The notes beneath the pieces are model-generated. The model made no database searches and was not told the DNA's origin. It worked only from the letters and a program-made list of their open reading frames with translations. DNA of 64,000 nucleotides from NCBI RefSeq assembly GCF_003609575.1, contig NZ_MBTA01000027.1:124001-188000 (forward strand), read 5' to 3'. Made by a program: the position numbers and the translations under genes. Source of the DNA: Pelobium manganitolerans. Its GTDB lineage: Bacteria; Bacteroidota; Bacteroidia; Sphingobacteriales; Sphingobacteriaceae. Positions 17,244-25,734 of the stretch are shown here, piece after piece. Positions within the stretch are counted from its first letter, which is position 1. The number at the start of each line of letters is the position of its first letter.

Positions 17244-17649
17244 ATGCAGTATTTATTAGATACTTTGTATTTGCGTTTTCTTTCTTCGAGGGAAGCTCGA
17301 TCTTAATAAACTTATTAAAGAGAAAGGAATTTATAATTGTTTTATTTCTGAAATTACGGTCTTTGAGCTGAAGTAGGGGGCAGAGAACAGTGATGGTCCT
17401 GTGAGATCTCACAAAGCTGTAGAAATTTTTGTAATAGGTATCACTATCATACCTATTTTAAGCGCAATAAAGGAATATGCGGAAATAAAAACTGCGCTTA
17501 GGAAAAACGGCACCCCGATGCATGATGAGTTTGACTTAATTATTGGAGTAACAGCACTCGCCAATGAATTAACTTTAGTGACAGACAACTTAAAGGATTT
17601 TCAGCATATAAAAAATCTTAAAACTGAGAATTGTTTTCAACGGTTTTAA
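17244..17649 (+). pseudogene. vapC-like PIN-domain toxin, broken
   Basis: Begins MQYLLDT (the first PIN aspartate), then several small indels: the three frames together read approximately C-ILLFFFEGKLDLNKLIKEKG. The frame then has a TAG (around 17374) where ELK-Y-GAEN is expected. From about 17380 to 17649 the rest is continuous, with AEIKTALRKNGTPMHDEFDL, IIGVTALANELTLVTDN and the usual end NCFQRF, that is the distal half of a PIN RNase including its acidic residues. At least two frameshifts and one nonsense codon make it non-functional. Confidence 0.8.
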
Positions 17650-17699
17650 CCGAACTGTTTTAATGTATTTTAATCCTCGCTTTCCAAGTTTAGCATTAT

Positions 17700-17732
17700 G
17701 CTTTAACCATAAACCTTAAACCCTAAGCCCTG
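17700..17732. repeat. Short heptad array (TAAACCY type)
   Basis: The DNA reads TTTAACCA, TAAACCT, TAAACCC, TAAGCCC: a 7-bp period over about four units in the gap before asnS. One of several heptad arrays in the window. Confidence 0.5.
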
Positions 17733-17823
17733 CCCTCCCCAAATCAGCTTTAAAATTTCCGCTTCCATCCTTAAAATCCCCTATCAATCCGTATTTTAGC
17801 AACCTGATATTTTTATTGCCGAT

Positions 17824-19272
17824 ATGATTAAAAGAGAAAAAATTAAAGATATACTTTCTTCTACCGAGTTTAACCGTGAAACCACGGTGATGGGTTGGGT
17901 AAAAACTTTTAGAAACAACCAGTTTATTGCGCTTAATGATGGCTCGTGCATGAGCAATTTACAGGTGGTGGTTGATTTTGCCAATACGCCGGAAGAGGTA
18001 TTAAAGAAAATTACCACCGGAGCCGCCATCAGCGCAAGCGGAAAACTAGTAGAATCTTTAGGCAAAGGTCAAAAATGTGAGATTAAAGCAGACAGCGTGC
18101 AAATTTTAGGAGAGAGCGATCCGGAGAAATTCCCGTTGCAACCTAAGAAACACAGCCTGGAGTTTTTGCGCGAAATTGCGCACCTACGTTTCCGAACTAA
18201 TACTTTCAATGCTATTTTCAAGGTGCGTAATGCGCTTTCTTTTGCCATACACCAGTTTTTTAATGAGCGCGGCTTTGTGTATCTGCACACACCTATCATC
18301 ACCGCTTCTGATGCAGAAGGTGCCGGCGAGATGTTTAGGGTAACTACCCTCCCATTTGATGACACACCACGCACAGACAGTGGCGAAGTTGATTTTAAAG
18401 AGGATTTCTTCGGCCGCTCAGCTAACTTAACGGTATCCGGTCAGTTAGAAGGCGAATTAGGCGCCATGGCTTTAGGAGAGATTTATACTTTTGGCCCAAC
18501 TTTTAGAGCCGAGAACTCAAATACCACCCGTCACCTTGCCGAATTTTGGATGATTGAACCTGAGGTTGCTTTCGCCGATTTGGAAGACAATATGAACCTG
18601 GCGGAGGATCTGTTAAAATATGTGATCCGCTATGCGATGGACAAATGTCCGGATGAACTGGCCTTCTTGGCCAACCGCTTGGCAGAAGAGGAAAAAAGCA
18701 AACCGCAAAACCAACGCAGCGAGCTGGATTTAATGAGCAAATTAAACTTCTGCTTGGAAAATGATTTTGAGCGCGTAACCTATACAGAAGCTATCCATAT
18801 CTTAAAACACTCTAAACCTAACCAAAAGAAACAATTTAAATATTTGGTAGAAGATTGGGGCGTTGACCTACAATCGGAACACGAGCGTTATTTGGTAGAA
18901 AAGCATTTTAAAAAGCCGGTTATCTTAACAGATTATCCGGCCGATATTAAAGCGTTTTATATGCGCATGAACGAGCCGGATGCCGATGGAAGGAAAACCG
19001 TCCGCGCTATGGACATTTTATTCCCTGGCATTGGCGAAATGGTAGGCGGATCGCAACGTGAAGAGCGTTTAGAGAAACTGCAACAGCGTATGCAAGAAAT
19101 GCACATTCCAGAAGAAGAACTGTATTGGTACTTGGATACGCGCCGTTTTGGCAGCGCACCACATGCTGGTTTCGGCTTAGGTTTTGAAAGATTAGTGCTG
19201 TTCGTTACCGGAATGACCAACATAAGAGACGTAATTCCTTTTCCGCGTTTCCCTAAAAACGCTGAGTTTTAA
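17824..19272 (+). CDS. asnS: Asparaginyl-tRNA synthetase
   Basis: A 482-residue class II synthetase: N-terminal OB-fold anticodon-binding domain ([20 protein letters not shown]), motif 2 region ([21 protein letters not shown]) and motif 3 ([16 protein letters not shown]). The ADIKAFYMR and [10 protein letters not shown] segments support AsnRS rather than AspRS. It charges tRNA-Asn in the cytoplasm. It stands alone, with a strong hairpin downstream. Confidence 0.97.
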   Translation: MIKREKIKDILSSTEFNRETTVMGWVKTFRNNQFIALNDGSCMSNLQVVVDFANTPEEVLKKITTGAAISASGKLVESLGKGQKCEIKADSVQILGESDPEKFPLQPKKHSLEFLREIAHLRFRTNTFNAIFKVRNALSFAIHQFFNERGFVYLHTPIITASDAEGAGEMFRVTTLPFDDTPRTDSGEVDFKEDFFGRSANLTVSGQLEGELGAMALGEIYTFGPTFRAENSNTTRHLAEFWMIEPEVAFADLEDNMNLAEDLLKYVIRYAMDKCPDELAFLANRLAEEEKSKPQNQRSELDLMSKLNFCLENDFERVTYTEAIHILKHSKPNQKKQFKYLVEDWGVDLQSEHERYLVEKHFKKPVILTDYPADIKAFYMRMNEPDADGRKTVRAMDILFPGIGEMVGGSQREERLEKLQQRMQEMHIPEEELYWYLDTRRFGSAPHAGFGLGFERLVLFVTGMTNIRDVIPFPRFPKNAEF

Positions 19273-19292
19273 GAATACGTTTTTTTATTAGG

Positions 19293-19328
19293 AAACCTGT
19301 TAGGTTTAAAAACCTAACAGGTTTTTTT
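19293..19328 (+). terminator. Terminator after asnS
   Basis: AAACCTGTTAGGTTT pairs perfectly with AAACCTAACAGGTTT across a 2-nt gap (the effective loop is larger), followed by a T-run. Confidence 0.85.
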
Positions 19329-19474
19329 ATGGAACCTTACTAAAGTTGGACGAATGTATATCGCGTCTTCTTCTGCTAATTAATTAGCTGGCACACGCGT
19401 ATCTCATTTGCTTACATTGATCCGTTAAAGCATTTAAAGTATACACAACACGCCTGCGCTAGTATGTTTAAAAT

Positions 19475-19510
19475 AAAAAGCCTCTTGAGCCATTGCTCAA
19501 GAGGCTTTTT
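19475..19510. terminator. Bidirectional terminator, asnS / symporter
   Basis: AAAAAGCCTCTTGAGC pairs with GCTCAAGAGGCTTTTT (16 bp, 4-nt loop CATT); A and T runs on both sides allow use from either strand. It mainly serves the minus-strand symporter gene. Confidence 0.85.
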
Positions 19511-19534
19511 TATTGTTGTTTCAACAAATCTATC

Positions 19535-21232
19535 TTACCAGAAGTAAGTATATAATGCGGTTAAAATTGCAACAATTACAATTGAACCTATGGTGAAGGA
19601 TCTATTAGGTACAAACATAGAAGAATCTACCTCTAAACCGTTAGTTTTGATTCCACGTTTATGGTCGTACCAGCTTATTACGTACATGCCCACCATACAC
19701 AATACAAACACAAAGCCCATACGGTCTAAGAATGGTATTTCGTAAACCGAAGTACCGTCTGCCTGCACAACTGCTTTTGAGAAACCTGTTGAAGACAAAA
19801 ACTCTAGGTTTACCATTAGCGGCAAAAACTTCAAGATTACCGAGAAAATGAACCCGCCGATGGTAGCAAACATCGCAGCGTTAGAAGATGCTTTTTTCCA
19901 GAAGAAACCTAAAATGAACATAGCAAAAATACCCGGAGAAACGAAACCGGTGTACTCTTGAATGTATTGGAAACCTTGTTTACCCTCGCCCATCAATTTA
20001 TCACCGATGATTAAAGAAAGAATAACGCCAATAATCATAGACACAACTACAGTTGCTTTTCCGTAGAAAACTAGTTTTTCTTCAGAAGCCTCTGGATTGA
20101 TTGACTTTTTATAAATGTCCAAGGTATAAATGGTAGCGATACTGTTTGCTTTACTAGCTAAAGATGCCACAATGGCTGCTGTTAAAGCGGCGAAAGACAA
20201 ACCTTTCATCCCTACCGGCAACAAGTTTAATAAAGATGGATAAGCTTTGTTTACATCTAAAATACCTTTAGAATCCAACATCTCTTGTTGGAACATTCCT
20301 TTTTGGTACAGGTAATAAGCGGCAATACCCGGCAAAACCACAATAACCGGCATTAACAATTTCAAGAAAGCAGCAAACAAAATACCACCGCGGGCAGTTT
20401 TTAAATCGGCACCTAAGGCACGCTGGGTAATGTATTGGTTACAGCCCCAATAGTTTAAGTTCACAATCCACATACCGCCAATTAATACGGTTAAACCTGG
20501 CAAGTCCATGTAGTTAGGGTTGCTTTTGTCAAATATCATGTGGAAGTGGTCATTGGCTTCGGTATATAAAATATGGAAACCTTTAGTAATACCGGTTTCG
20601 CCAGATAAATCACTGATGTACTGCAAACCGATATAAGTAGCCACTAAACCTCCTAAGATTAAGAAGAATACTTGAATAACGTCTGTATAACCGATTACCT
20701 TCATCCCGCCAAGGGTAATAATAATAGCGAAGATGGCTAAGAACACGATACAGGCATAAATGTTAAAGCCCGAAATCCCGCTTACGGCAACTGCGCCTAA
20801 ATACAAGATAGACAATAAGTTGACAACGATGTATAAGAACAGCCAGAACACTGCCATAATCATAGCTACCGTGCCGTTGTACCTTTGGTGAAGGAACTGT
20901 GGCATGGTGAAAATTTTATTTTTAAGGTAAACGGGAATAAAAAACACCGCTACCACAACTAGGGTAATAGCTGCCATCCACTCATAGGTAGAGATGGCTA
21001 AACCCATTTGGAAACCCGAACCACTCATCCCGATGAACTGCTCGGCAGAGATGTTTGAGGCAATTAAAGAAGCACCGATTGCCCACCAAGTGAGGGAACC
21101 TTCTGCCAGGAAATAATCTTTAGAATCGTTTTTAGCACTCCGCTTTTTCCGGTAAATCCAGATACCGTAGGTGGCAACAATCACAAAATAGATTAGGAAT
21201 ACAATGTAATCCGCAGTTGAAAGTGTTTTCAT
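19535..21232 (-). CDS. Sodium:solute symporter (SSS/SGLT family)
   Basis: A 565-residue carrier with about 14 membrane helices. It starts MKTLSTADYIVFLIYFVIVA and carries the SGLT signature region around IGASLIASNISAEQFIGMSG and GLSFAALTAAIVASLASKAN. It uses the sodium gradient to import a sugar or related solute. The next genes upstream on the same strand, uxuA and an SDR, process mannonate, so a hexuronate, mannonate or related sugar acid is the likely substrate (inference). A 465-bp gap with a terminator separates it from uxuA, so it has its own promoter. Confidence 0.9.
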   Translation of the reverse strand: MKTLSTADYIVFLIYFVIVATYGIWIYRKKRSAKNDSKDYFLAEGSLTWWAIGASLIASNISAEQFIGMSGSGFQMGLAISTYEWMAAITLVVVAVFFIPVYLKNKIFTMPQFLHQRYNGTVAMIMAVFWLFLYIVVNLLSILYLGAVAVSGISGFNIYACIVFLAIFAIIITLGGMKVIGYTDVIQVFFLILGGLVATYIGLQYISDLSGETGITKGFHILYTEANDHFHMIFDKSNPNYMDLPGLTVLIGGMWIVNLNYWGCNQYITQRALGADLKTARGGILFAAFLKLLMPVIVVLPGIAAYYLYQKGMFQQEMLDSKGILDVNKAYPSLLNLLPVGMKGLSFAALTAAIVASLASKANSIATIYTLDIYKKSINPEASEEKLVFYGKATVVVSMIIGVILSLIIGDKLMGEGKQGFQYIQEYTGFVSPGIFAMFILGFFWKKASSNAAMFATIGGFIFSVILKFLPLMVNLEFLSSTGFSKAVVQADGTSVYEIPFLDRMGFVFVLCMVGMYVISWYDHKRGIKTNGLEVDSSMFVPNRSFTIGSIVIVAILTALYTYFW

Positions 21233-21640
21233 TAATTTTTAAATGATTTAGGTTTTAAAATTTCGTTAATCTCAAGCTTGTCATTTTAGAAGTGTCCAAT
21301 GTACAATTTTAAAGATTTATAAAAGCTAATATGCAAAATAAATTTTTATGGAAGTGTATTTTTTACAATAAGTATCAAAATTATGTTTTACAATAACATG
21401 ATAATTGAAGCACAATCTTAAAATAAACATTTGATTTACAAACAAATAAAACGTATTTATTTCTACAGAATGGACATTATTTTTTTATGCAATCGAATGT
21501 AATTTAGGTCGGAAGAATTAAAAAAAACAGCTTTTAAAAGCGTTTTCGTGCGCTAATAGAGAGGCCTTAGGACGAAAAAAAGTGCTGAAATAACGTCAAA
21601 AATGTGGCGATTAACAAAATCTGAAAAAATATAAGCATAA
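21233..21640. other. AT-rich gap upstream of the symporter gene
   Basis: About 400 bp without coding potential. CAAAATTA at 21376-21383 reads TAATTTTG on the minus strand and could be the -7 element of the symporter gene, but no -33 box lies at the usual distance. No RNA gene or repeat was seen. Confidence 0.4.
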
Positions 21641-21666
21641 AAAAAGCGCCCGCTTAAGGCGCTTTC
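21641..21666 (-). terminator. Terminator after uxuA
   Basis: AAAGCGCC/GGCGCTTT stem with a 7-nt loop; the plus-strand A-run (from 21638) is the U-tract for the minus strand. 31 bp past the uxuA stop. Confidence 0.75.
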
Positions 21667-21697
21667 TTATGGTTTGCATTAATAATATGCAATGTAT

Positions 21698-22882
21698 TTA
21701 AGCATCATAAACTAATGACCTGGAGATTCCCATCTCTAGTCCGCGTAATTCGGCTAAACCCCGTAACCTTCCAATGCCAGAATAACCTGGGTTTGTTTTC
21801 TTTGTCAAATCATCAAGCATCTGATGGCCGTGGTCCGGGCGCATTGGGATGCTGAGCTGACGGTTTTGCATTAGCAAAACTACTTCTTTAACCACGGCGT
21901 ACATATCCACGTTACCTTCTAGATGGTTATCCTCATAAAAGTCTCCATCCGCATTTCTACGCGTACTGCGCAAATGCAGAAAATTTATGCGCTCGCCAAA
22001 TTGCTTTACCATAGCCGGCAAATCATTATCTGCACGCACACCGAAAGAACCCGTGCAAAAACATAGGCCGTTACTTAAAGAAGGAACCGCTTTCGCCAGA
22101 TATTCAATGTCTGCAGCGGTGCTTACCACGCGTGGCAAACCTAAAATTGGGAATGGTGGATCATCTGGGTGGATGACCATTTTTACCCCTTCTTTTTCTG
22201 CAACCGGGATAATCGATTGTAAAAAAGCCACTAAGTTCTCGCGCAGTTGTTGCGCATCAATATCGGCGTAAGCATCTAAAGCTTGCTGAAACTTTTCTAA
22301 AGTGAAACTCTCTTCGCTACCGGGAAGGCCTGCAATAATATTCCGCTCTAAAGTGTGTTTTTCAGCATCACTCATACCCGCAAAGCGTTTTTTTGCTTTT
22401 TCTATTTCTTGGTCGGTATAATCTGCTTGTGCGCCTTTTCTTTTCAACATCAGAACATCAAAAGCTACAAAAGCTGCCTTTTCAAACTTTAGCGCCTTTG
22501 AACCGTCGGCAACTTCGAACTCCAGATCGGTGCGGGTCCAATCCAGTACCGGCATAAAATTGTAGGTGATGATTTTAATACCACAACTGGCCAAATTGAT
22601 AATGCTTTGCTTATAATTTTGGATATGACGTTGAAAATCGCCGGTGCGGGTTTTAATGGCTTCGGAAACCGGAACGCTCTCTACAACATTCCATACTAAG
22701 CCTGCATCTGAGATAATTTGTTGGCGCTTTTTTATTTCTTCAACCGTCCACACCTCTCCGTTTGGGATATGGTGCAAGGCCGACACTACCCCGGTACAAC
22801 CGGCCTGTAACAAATCACTTAATTTAACCGGGTCATTTGGCCCATACCAACGCATAGTCGGCATCATTTTATAGTTATTCAT
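21698..22882 (-). CDS. uxuA: Mannonate dehydratase
   Basis: A 394-residue TIM-barrel enzyme that dehydrates D-mannonate to 2-keto-3-deoxygluconate in the glucuronate pathway. Seen: [57 protein letters not shown] and [13 protein letters not shown], which carry the metal-binding Cys/His residues of the UxuA family. Length is typical. Downstream of the SDR on the same strand, separated by heptad-type repeats, and probably cotranscribed with it. Confidence 0.96.
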   Translation of the reverse strand: MNNYKMMPTMRWYGPNDPVKLSDLLQAGCTGVVSALHHIPNGEVWTVEEIKKRQQIISDAGLVWNVVESVPVSEAIKTRTGDFQRHIQNYKQSIINLASCGIKIITYNFMPVLDWTRTDLEFEVADGSKALKFEKAAFVAFDVLMLKRKGAQADYTDQEIEKAKKRFAGMSDAEKHTLERNIIAGLPGSEESFTLEKFQQALDAYADIDAQQLRENLVAFLQSIIPVAEKEGVKMVIHPDDPPFPILGLPRVVSTAADIEYLAKAVPSLSNGLCFCTGSFGVRADNDLPAMVKQFGERINFLHLRSTRRNADGDFYEDNHLEGNVDMYAVVKEVVLLMQNRQLSIPMRPDHGHQMLDDLTKKTNPGYSGIGRLRGLAELRGLEMGISRSLVYDA

Positions 22883-22885
22883 TTT

Positions 22886-22956
22886 TTAAATGAGCGAATG
22901 ATTGAATTTGAAAGAGTGAATTTTGAAGGAGTGAATGACTGAATTTTGAGTGAATG
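22886..22956. repeat. Degenerate TGAATG repeat upstream of uxuA
   Basis: TGA recurs every 7-8 bp (GAGTGAAT, GACTGAAT, GAGTGAATGAA). It starts a few bases before the uxuA ATG and fills half of the gap to the SDR gene. Confidence 0.6.
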
Positions 22957-22990
22957 AACAACCAGCACTTAGTCTAGCAATCTTGATACT

Positions 22991-23025
22991 GACTACTCAT
23001 CACTCACTACTCACTACTACTACCT
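22991..23025. repeat. Heptad array at the SDR stop codon
   Basis: Five 7-bp units: GACTACT, CATCACT, CACTACT, CACTACT, ACTACCT. On the coding strand the TAG stop of the SDR gene is the start of the array, which reads as GTAGTGA-type units. Same family as arrays at 31925-31957, 41124-41150, 42228-42255 and 47285-47340. Confidence 0.75.
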
Positions 23026-23842
23026 ACACCCCGCTAAATACAGGGAAGCCGCCATCTACGTTAACAATACTTCCGGTTACAAATTTAGAAGCATCGCTCA
23101 GCAACCAAATTAAAGCGCCTTCCAATTCTTCGGGCGTACCGAAACGGTTAAATGGCGTTTGTTTAATTACCAGGTTACCTCGGTCCGTATAACTACCGTC
23201 TTCTTTAGTCAGTAAAGTTCTGTTTTGCTCGGTCAAAAAGAAACCCGGAGCAATGGCATTCATTCTTATTTTATCTCCGTAACGGTTGGCAAGCTCTACG
23301 GCAAACCATTTAGTATAGCCGTCTATTGCGCTTTTTGCCAAGCTATAGCCTAATACTTTGGTAATCGCTCTTTGCGAGGCCATGGATGAGATGTTTACGA
23401 TGCTGCCACCACCGTTGTTGGCAATCTCTTGTCCAAAAATCTGCGTGGGCAATAATGTGCCAAACAAATTGAGGTTCATCACTTGCGTAAGCGCATCCAT
23501 ATCTAAACTAAAAACCGATGCACTTGGGTCTACTACCGCGCCTGGCATATTTCCGCCTGCGCCATTTACCAAACCATCAATTTTTCCGAAAGCTTTTAAA
23601 ATCTGGTCTTTTGCTGCGATTAAAGATTGCTCATTCAGCACGTCGCACACTACTGCAATTGCATGGCCGCCATTTGCATTAATTTCTTGGGCGCGGCTCT
23701 CTGCTGTTTCTTTGTTTCGGCCTAAAATGGCCACGCTAGCACCTGCGCGCGCAATCGCTTTCACAAATGATGCGCCTAATACACCTGTGCCACCGGTAAC
23801 AACAATTGCTTTTCCGCTAAGGTCGAAAATGTTTTTTTCCAT
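23024..23842 (-). CDS. SDR oxidoreductase, probable D-mannonate oxidoreductase
   Basis: A 272-residue short-chain dehydrogenase. Starting at MEKNIFDLSGKAIVVTGGTG it shows the NAD(P) site TGGTGVLGASF, NGAGGN, the catalytic serine region SIVNISSMAS and Y-x-x-x-K as YSLAKSAIDGY. In Bacteroidota an SDR of this type often replaces UxuB next to uxuA, reducing fructuronate to mannonate; the assignment rests on the neighbour uxuA. The in-frame ATG 87 bp upstream is not used because the domain starts later. Confidence 0.85.
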   Translation of the reverse strand: MEKNIFDLSGKAIVVTGGTGVLGASFVKAIARAGASVAILGRNKETAESRAQEINANGGHAIAVVCDVLNEQSLIAAKDQILKAFGKIDGLVNGAGGNMPGAVVDPSASVFSLDMDALTQVMNLNLFGTLLPTQIFGQEIANNGGGSIVNISSMASQRAITKVLGYSLAKSAIDGYTKWFAVELANRYGDKIRMNAIAPGFFLTEQNRTLLTKEDGSYTDRGNLVIKQTPFNRFGTPEELEGALIWLLSDASKFVTGSIVNVDGGFPVFSGV

Positions 23843-23933
23843 TGTATTCTGTATTAAATTGGTTAAAGACGCCCTAAATTCGGGAAAAAAACCACGGCTT
23901 ACATGATTTAGTGGACGAAAACTACGCAACCGT

Positions 23934-23965
23934 TCCCGTTTAGTTGGTTAGGTGGTTAGGGAGTA
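23934..23965. repeat. Short GGTTAG array
   Basis: TTTAGTTGGTTAGGTGGTTA with a 7/8-bp period. The same words occur at 31668-31790 and 62962-63034. Confidence 0.6.
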
Positions 23966-23972
23966 GTGTATA

Positions 23973-24012
23973 AAAAAAGCCGCCTTCTTTTAGGGGGAAG
24001 GCAGCTTTTTTC
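23973..24012 (-). terminator. Terminator of the subtilase gene
   Basis: AAAAAAGC-x-GCCTTC pairs with GAAGGC-x-GCTTTTTT; the stem lies 12 bp beyond the subtilase stop codon. Confidence 0.8.
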
Positions 24013-24023
24013 CAATTTGTTTT

Positions 24024-25631
24024 TTACTTACTGGCTTTTGATTTAGCGATGGTATCCGCCATTTTCAAAGCCTCATAGGCATTGGCCACGCCTCCGCTAA
24101 TGCTTAAATCAGAAAAGTTGATTTGCGTTGGCTTTTCGTCAACCATTACCGTAACCGGGTGATTAACTTTAACGCTAGAGTCCATAATAATCTGTTTCAC
24201 TTGGGTAGCGCTTAAACTTGGATAATAGCTGCGGATTAAGGCAGCAATACCGCTTACTACCGGAGATGCCATGCTAGTTCCGTTTAAAGCGCGGTATTTT
24301 GAATCTGGGATGGTAGAATAAATTTGTACGCCGGGTGCAAAAACATCTACGGTAGTTTTCCCATAATTAGAAAAGCTTGCTTTTAAACTCTCGTCGTTGT
24401 TTGGGCCAGAAGCGCCCACCTCTAACCAAGAAGAAGCCGTTCCGCCATCTTCGTATCTTTTGTTAGGAAAGTTAGATTGCTGGTCCAGGTTGTTATTGTC
24501 ATTGCCTGCCGCGTGGATCAACAAAACATCTTTTGAAACTGCATATTTTACGGCATCGTCAACAATCTTTTTATCATCCGAATAAGATTTGCCGAAACTC
24601 ATATTGATGATTTTTGCGCCACGGTCCACCGCATAACGGATGGCATTGGCTACGTCATTATCTCGCTCGTCGCCGTTTGGCACGGTACGCACGCCTATGA
24701 TTTTTACGTTATCGGCAATGCCCATCATACCCAATTTGTTTTTACGGTTAGCTGCGATAATGCCCGCAACATGTGTTCCGTGCATCGCATCTGGTCCCTC
24801 AACGTGGTTGTTGCCATAAAAGCGCGTTGCATCGTCAATGCCCAATTCTTTCCGAGGCATATAATCCATATTGAGATTATAGTTCAGCTTTTCGTAGTAG
24901 TGCTCGTAACCGTTATCTACCTGGGTAGCTTTAAAAGTAGCGTAGTCCATTCCGCTATCTTCTAAAACACCAATTACTACTTTTTTAATATGTTCCTCAC
25001 CGGGGTTACTCGGTTCAAAACTTTTGAAACCGTTTAAAGTCAACGCATCTTTTCCAATTTTTGCTTCCACAGCTTCCAATAGCTGCTTAAAGCGAGAGAT
25101 GCCCTCTAAGGTTTGTTTGGTTTCATCATATTGCTGTTGGTAATCTTTTTCCATGGCCAGCAGTTTTTGATATTCGGCATTGTTGGCCATTTGTGCGCTG
25201 TCCATTAGCGTAACCGCAAATTTTTGTTTCAGCTTGCGGATTTGACGGACCAACTCTAAAGTTTCATAGTTGATGTCTTTATCGCCTTTTCCCAAAAAGT
25301 TCCATCCGTTAACATCGTCAATGTAGCCGTTACCGTCATCGTCTTTACCGTTAAGTTTTTCTTTTGCATTAACGTAAATAACTGTTTTTAAATCTTCATG
25401 ATCGGTTTCAACGCCACCGTCTAACACCGCAACAATTATCGGAGTCGATTTTTTACCTTTTAAAATTTCTGCGTAAGCTTTATCTGCGCTTACGCCCATT
25501 ACAGAGTCTTTCGCATAATCAAGATGTTGCCAGTTTTGCTTATCGGCATTTTGCGCCAATAAATTACCTGTGGTAAACAGGAGAAAAAGGAAGCTGAAAA
25601 TGAAATTCAGCTTATAATTGAATTTTTGCAT
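24024..25631 (-). CDS. Secreted S8 (subtilisin) family peptidase
   Basis: A 535-residue exported serine protease. Signal peptide 1-27, then the catalytic triad D71 (VAVLDGGVETDHEDL), H284 (MHGTHVAGI) and S453 (NGTSMASPVVSG), with oxyanion N377 (AAGNDNNN). A DDDGNGYIDD segment (97-106) looks like a calcium site. The stretch between D71 and H284 is over 200 residues, far more than in subtilisin, and includes a long charged, helical insertion (about 120-195). No T9SS sorting domain is visible at the C-terminus, so it is likely periplasmic or lipid-free extracellular. Monocistronic. Confidence 0.93.
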   Translation of the reverse strand: MQKFNYKLNFIFSFLFLLFTTGNLLAQNADKQNWQHLDYAKDSVMGVSADKAYAEILKGKKSTPIIVAVLDGGVETDHEDLKTVIYVNAKEKLNGKDDDGNGYIDDVNGWNFLGKGDKDINYETLELVRQIRKLKQKFAVTLMDSAQMANNAEYQKLLAMEKDYQQQYDETKQTLEGISRFKQLLEAVEAKIGKDALTLNGFKSFEPSNPGEEHIKKVVIGVLEDSGMDYATFKATQVDNGYEHYYEKLNYNLNMDYMPRKELGIDDATRFYGNNHVEGPDAMHGTHVAGIIAANRKNKLGMMGIADNVKIIGVRTVPNGDERDNDVANAIRYAVDRGAKIINMSFGKSYSDDKKIVDDAVKYAVSKDVLLIHAAGNDNNNLDQQSNFPNKRYEDGGTASSWLEVGASGPNNDESLKASFSNYGKTTVDVFAPGVQIYSTIPDSKYRALNGTSMASPVVSGIAALIRSYYPSLSATQVKQIIMDSSVKVNHPVTVMVDEKPTQINFSDLSISGGVANAYEALKMADTIAKSKASK

Positions 25632-25734
25632 AAGCGTCTTTTTTTATCTTAGAACCTACAAAAGTTTAAAATATTTTAACATCTTAATACTTAGCACATA
25701 AATTTTACAGAAAATTAATTATCATAAAGCGGTA

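Noticed and set aside
21233-21690. Riboswitch or RNA gene in the longest symporter-uxuA gap
   Set aside because: No conserved riboswitch core or tRNA pattern was found; only a terminator and AT-rich DNA.
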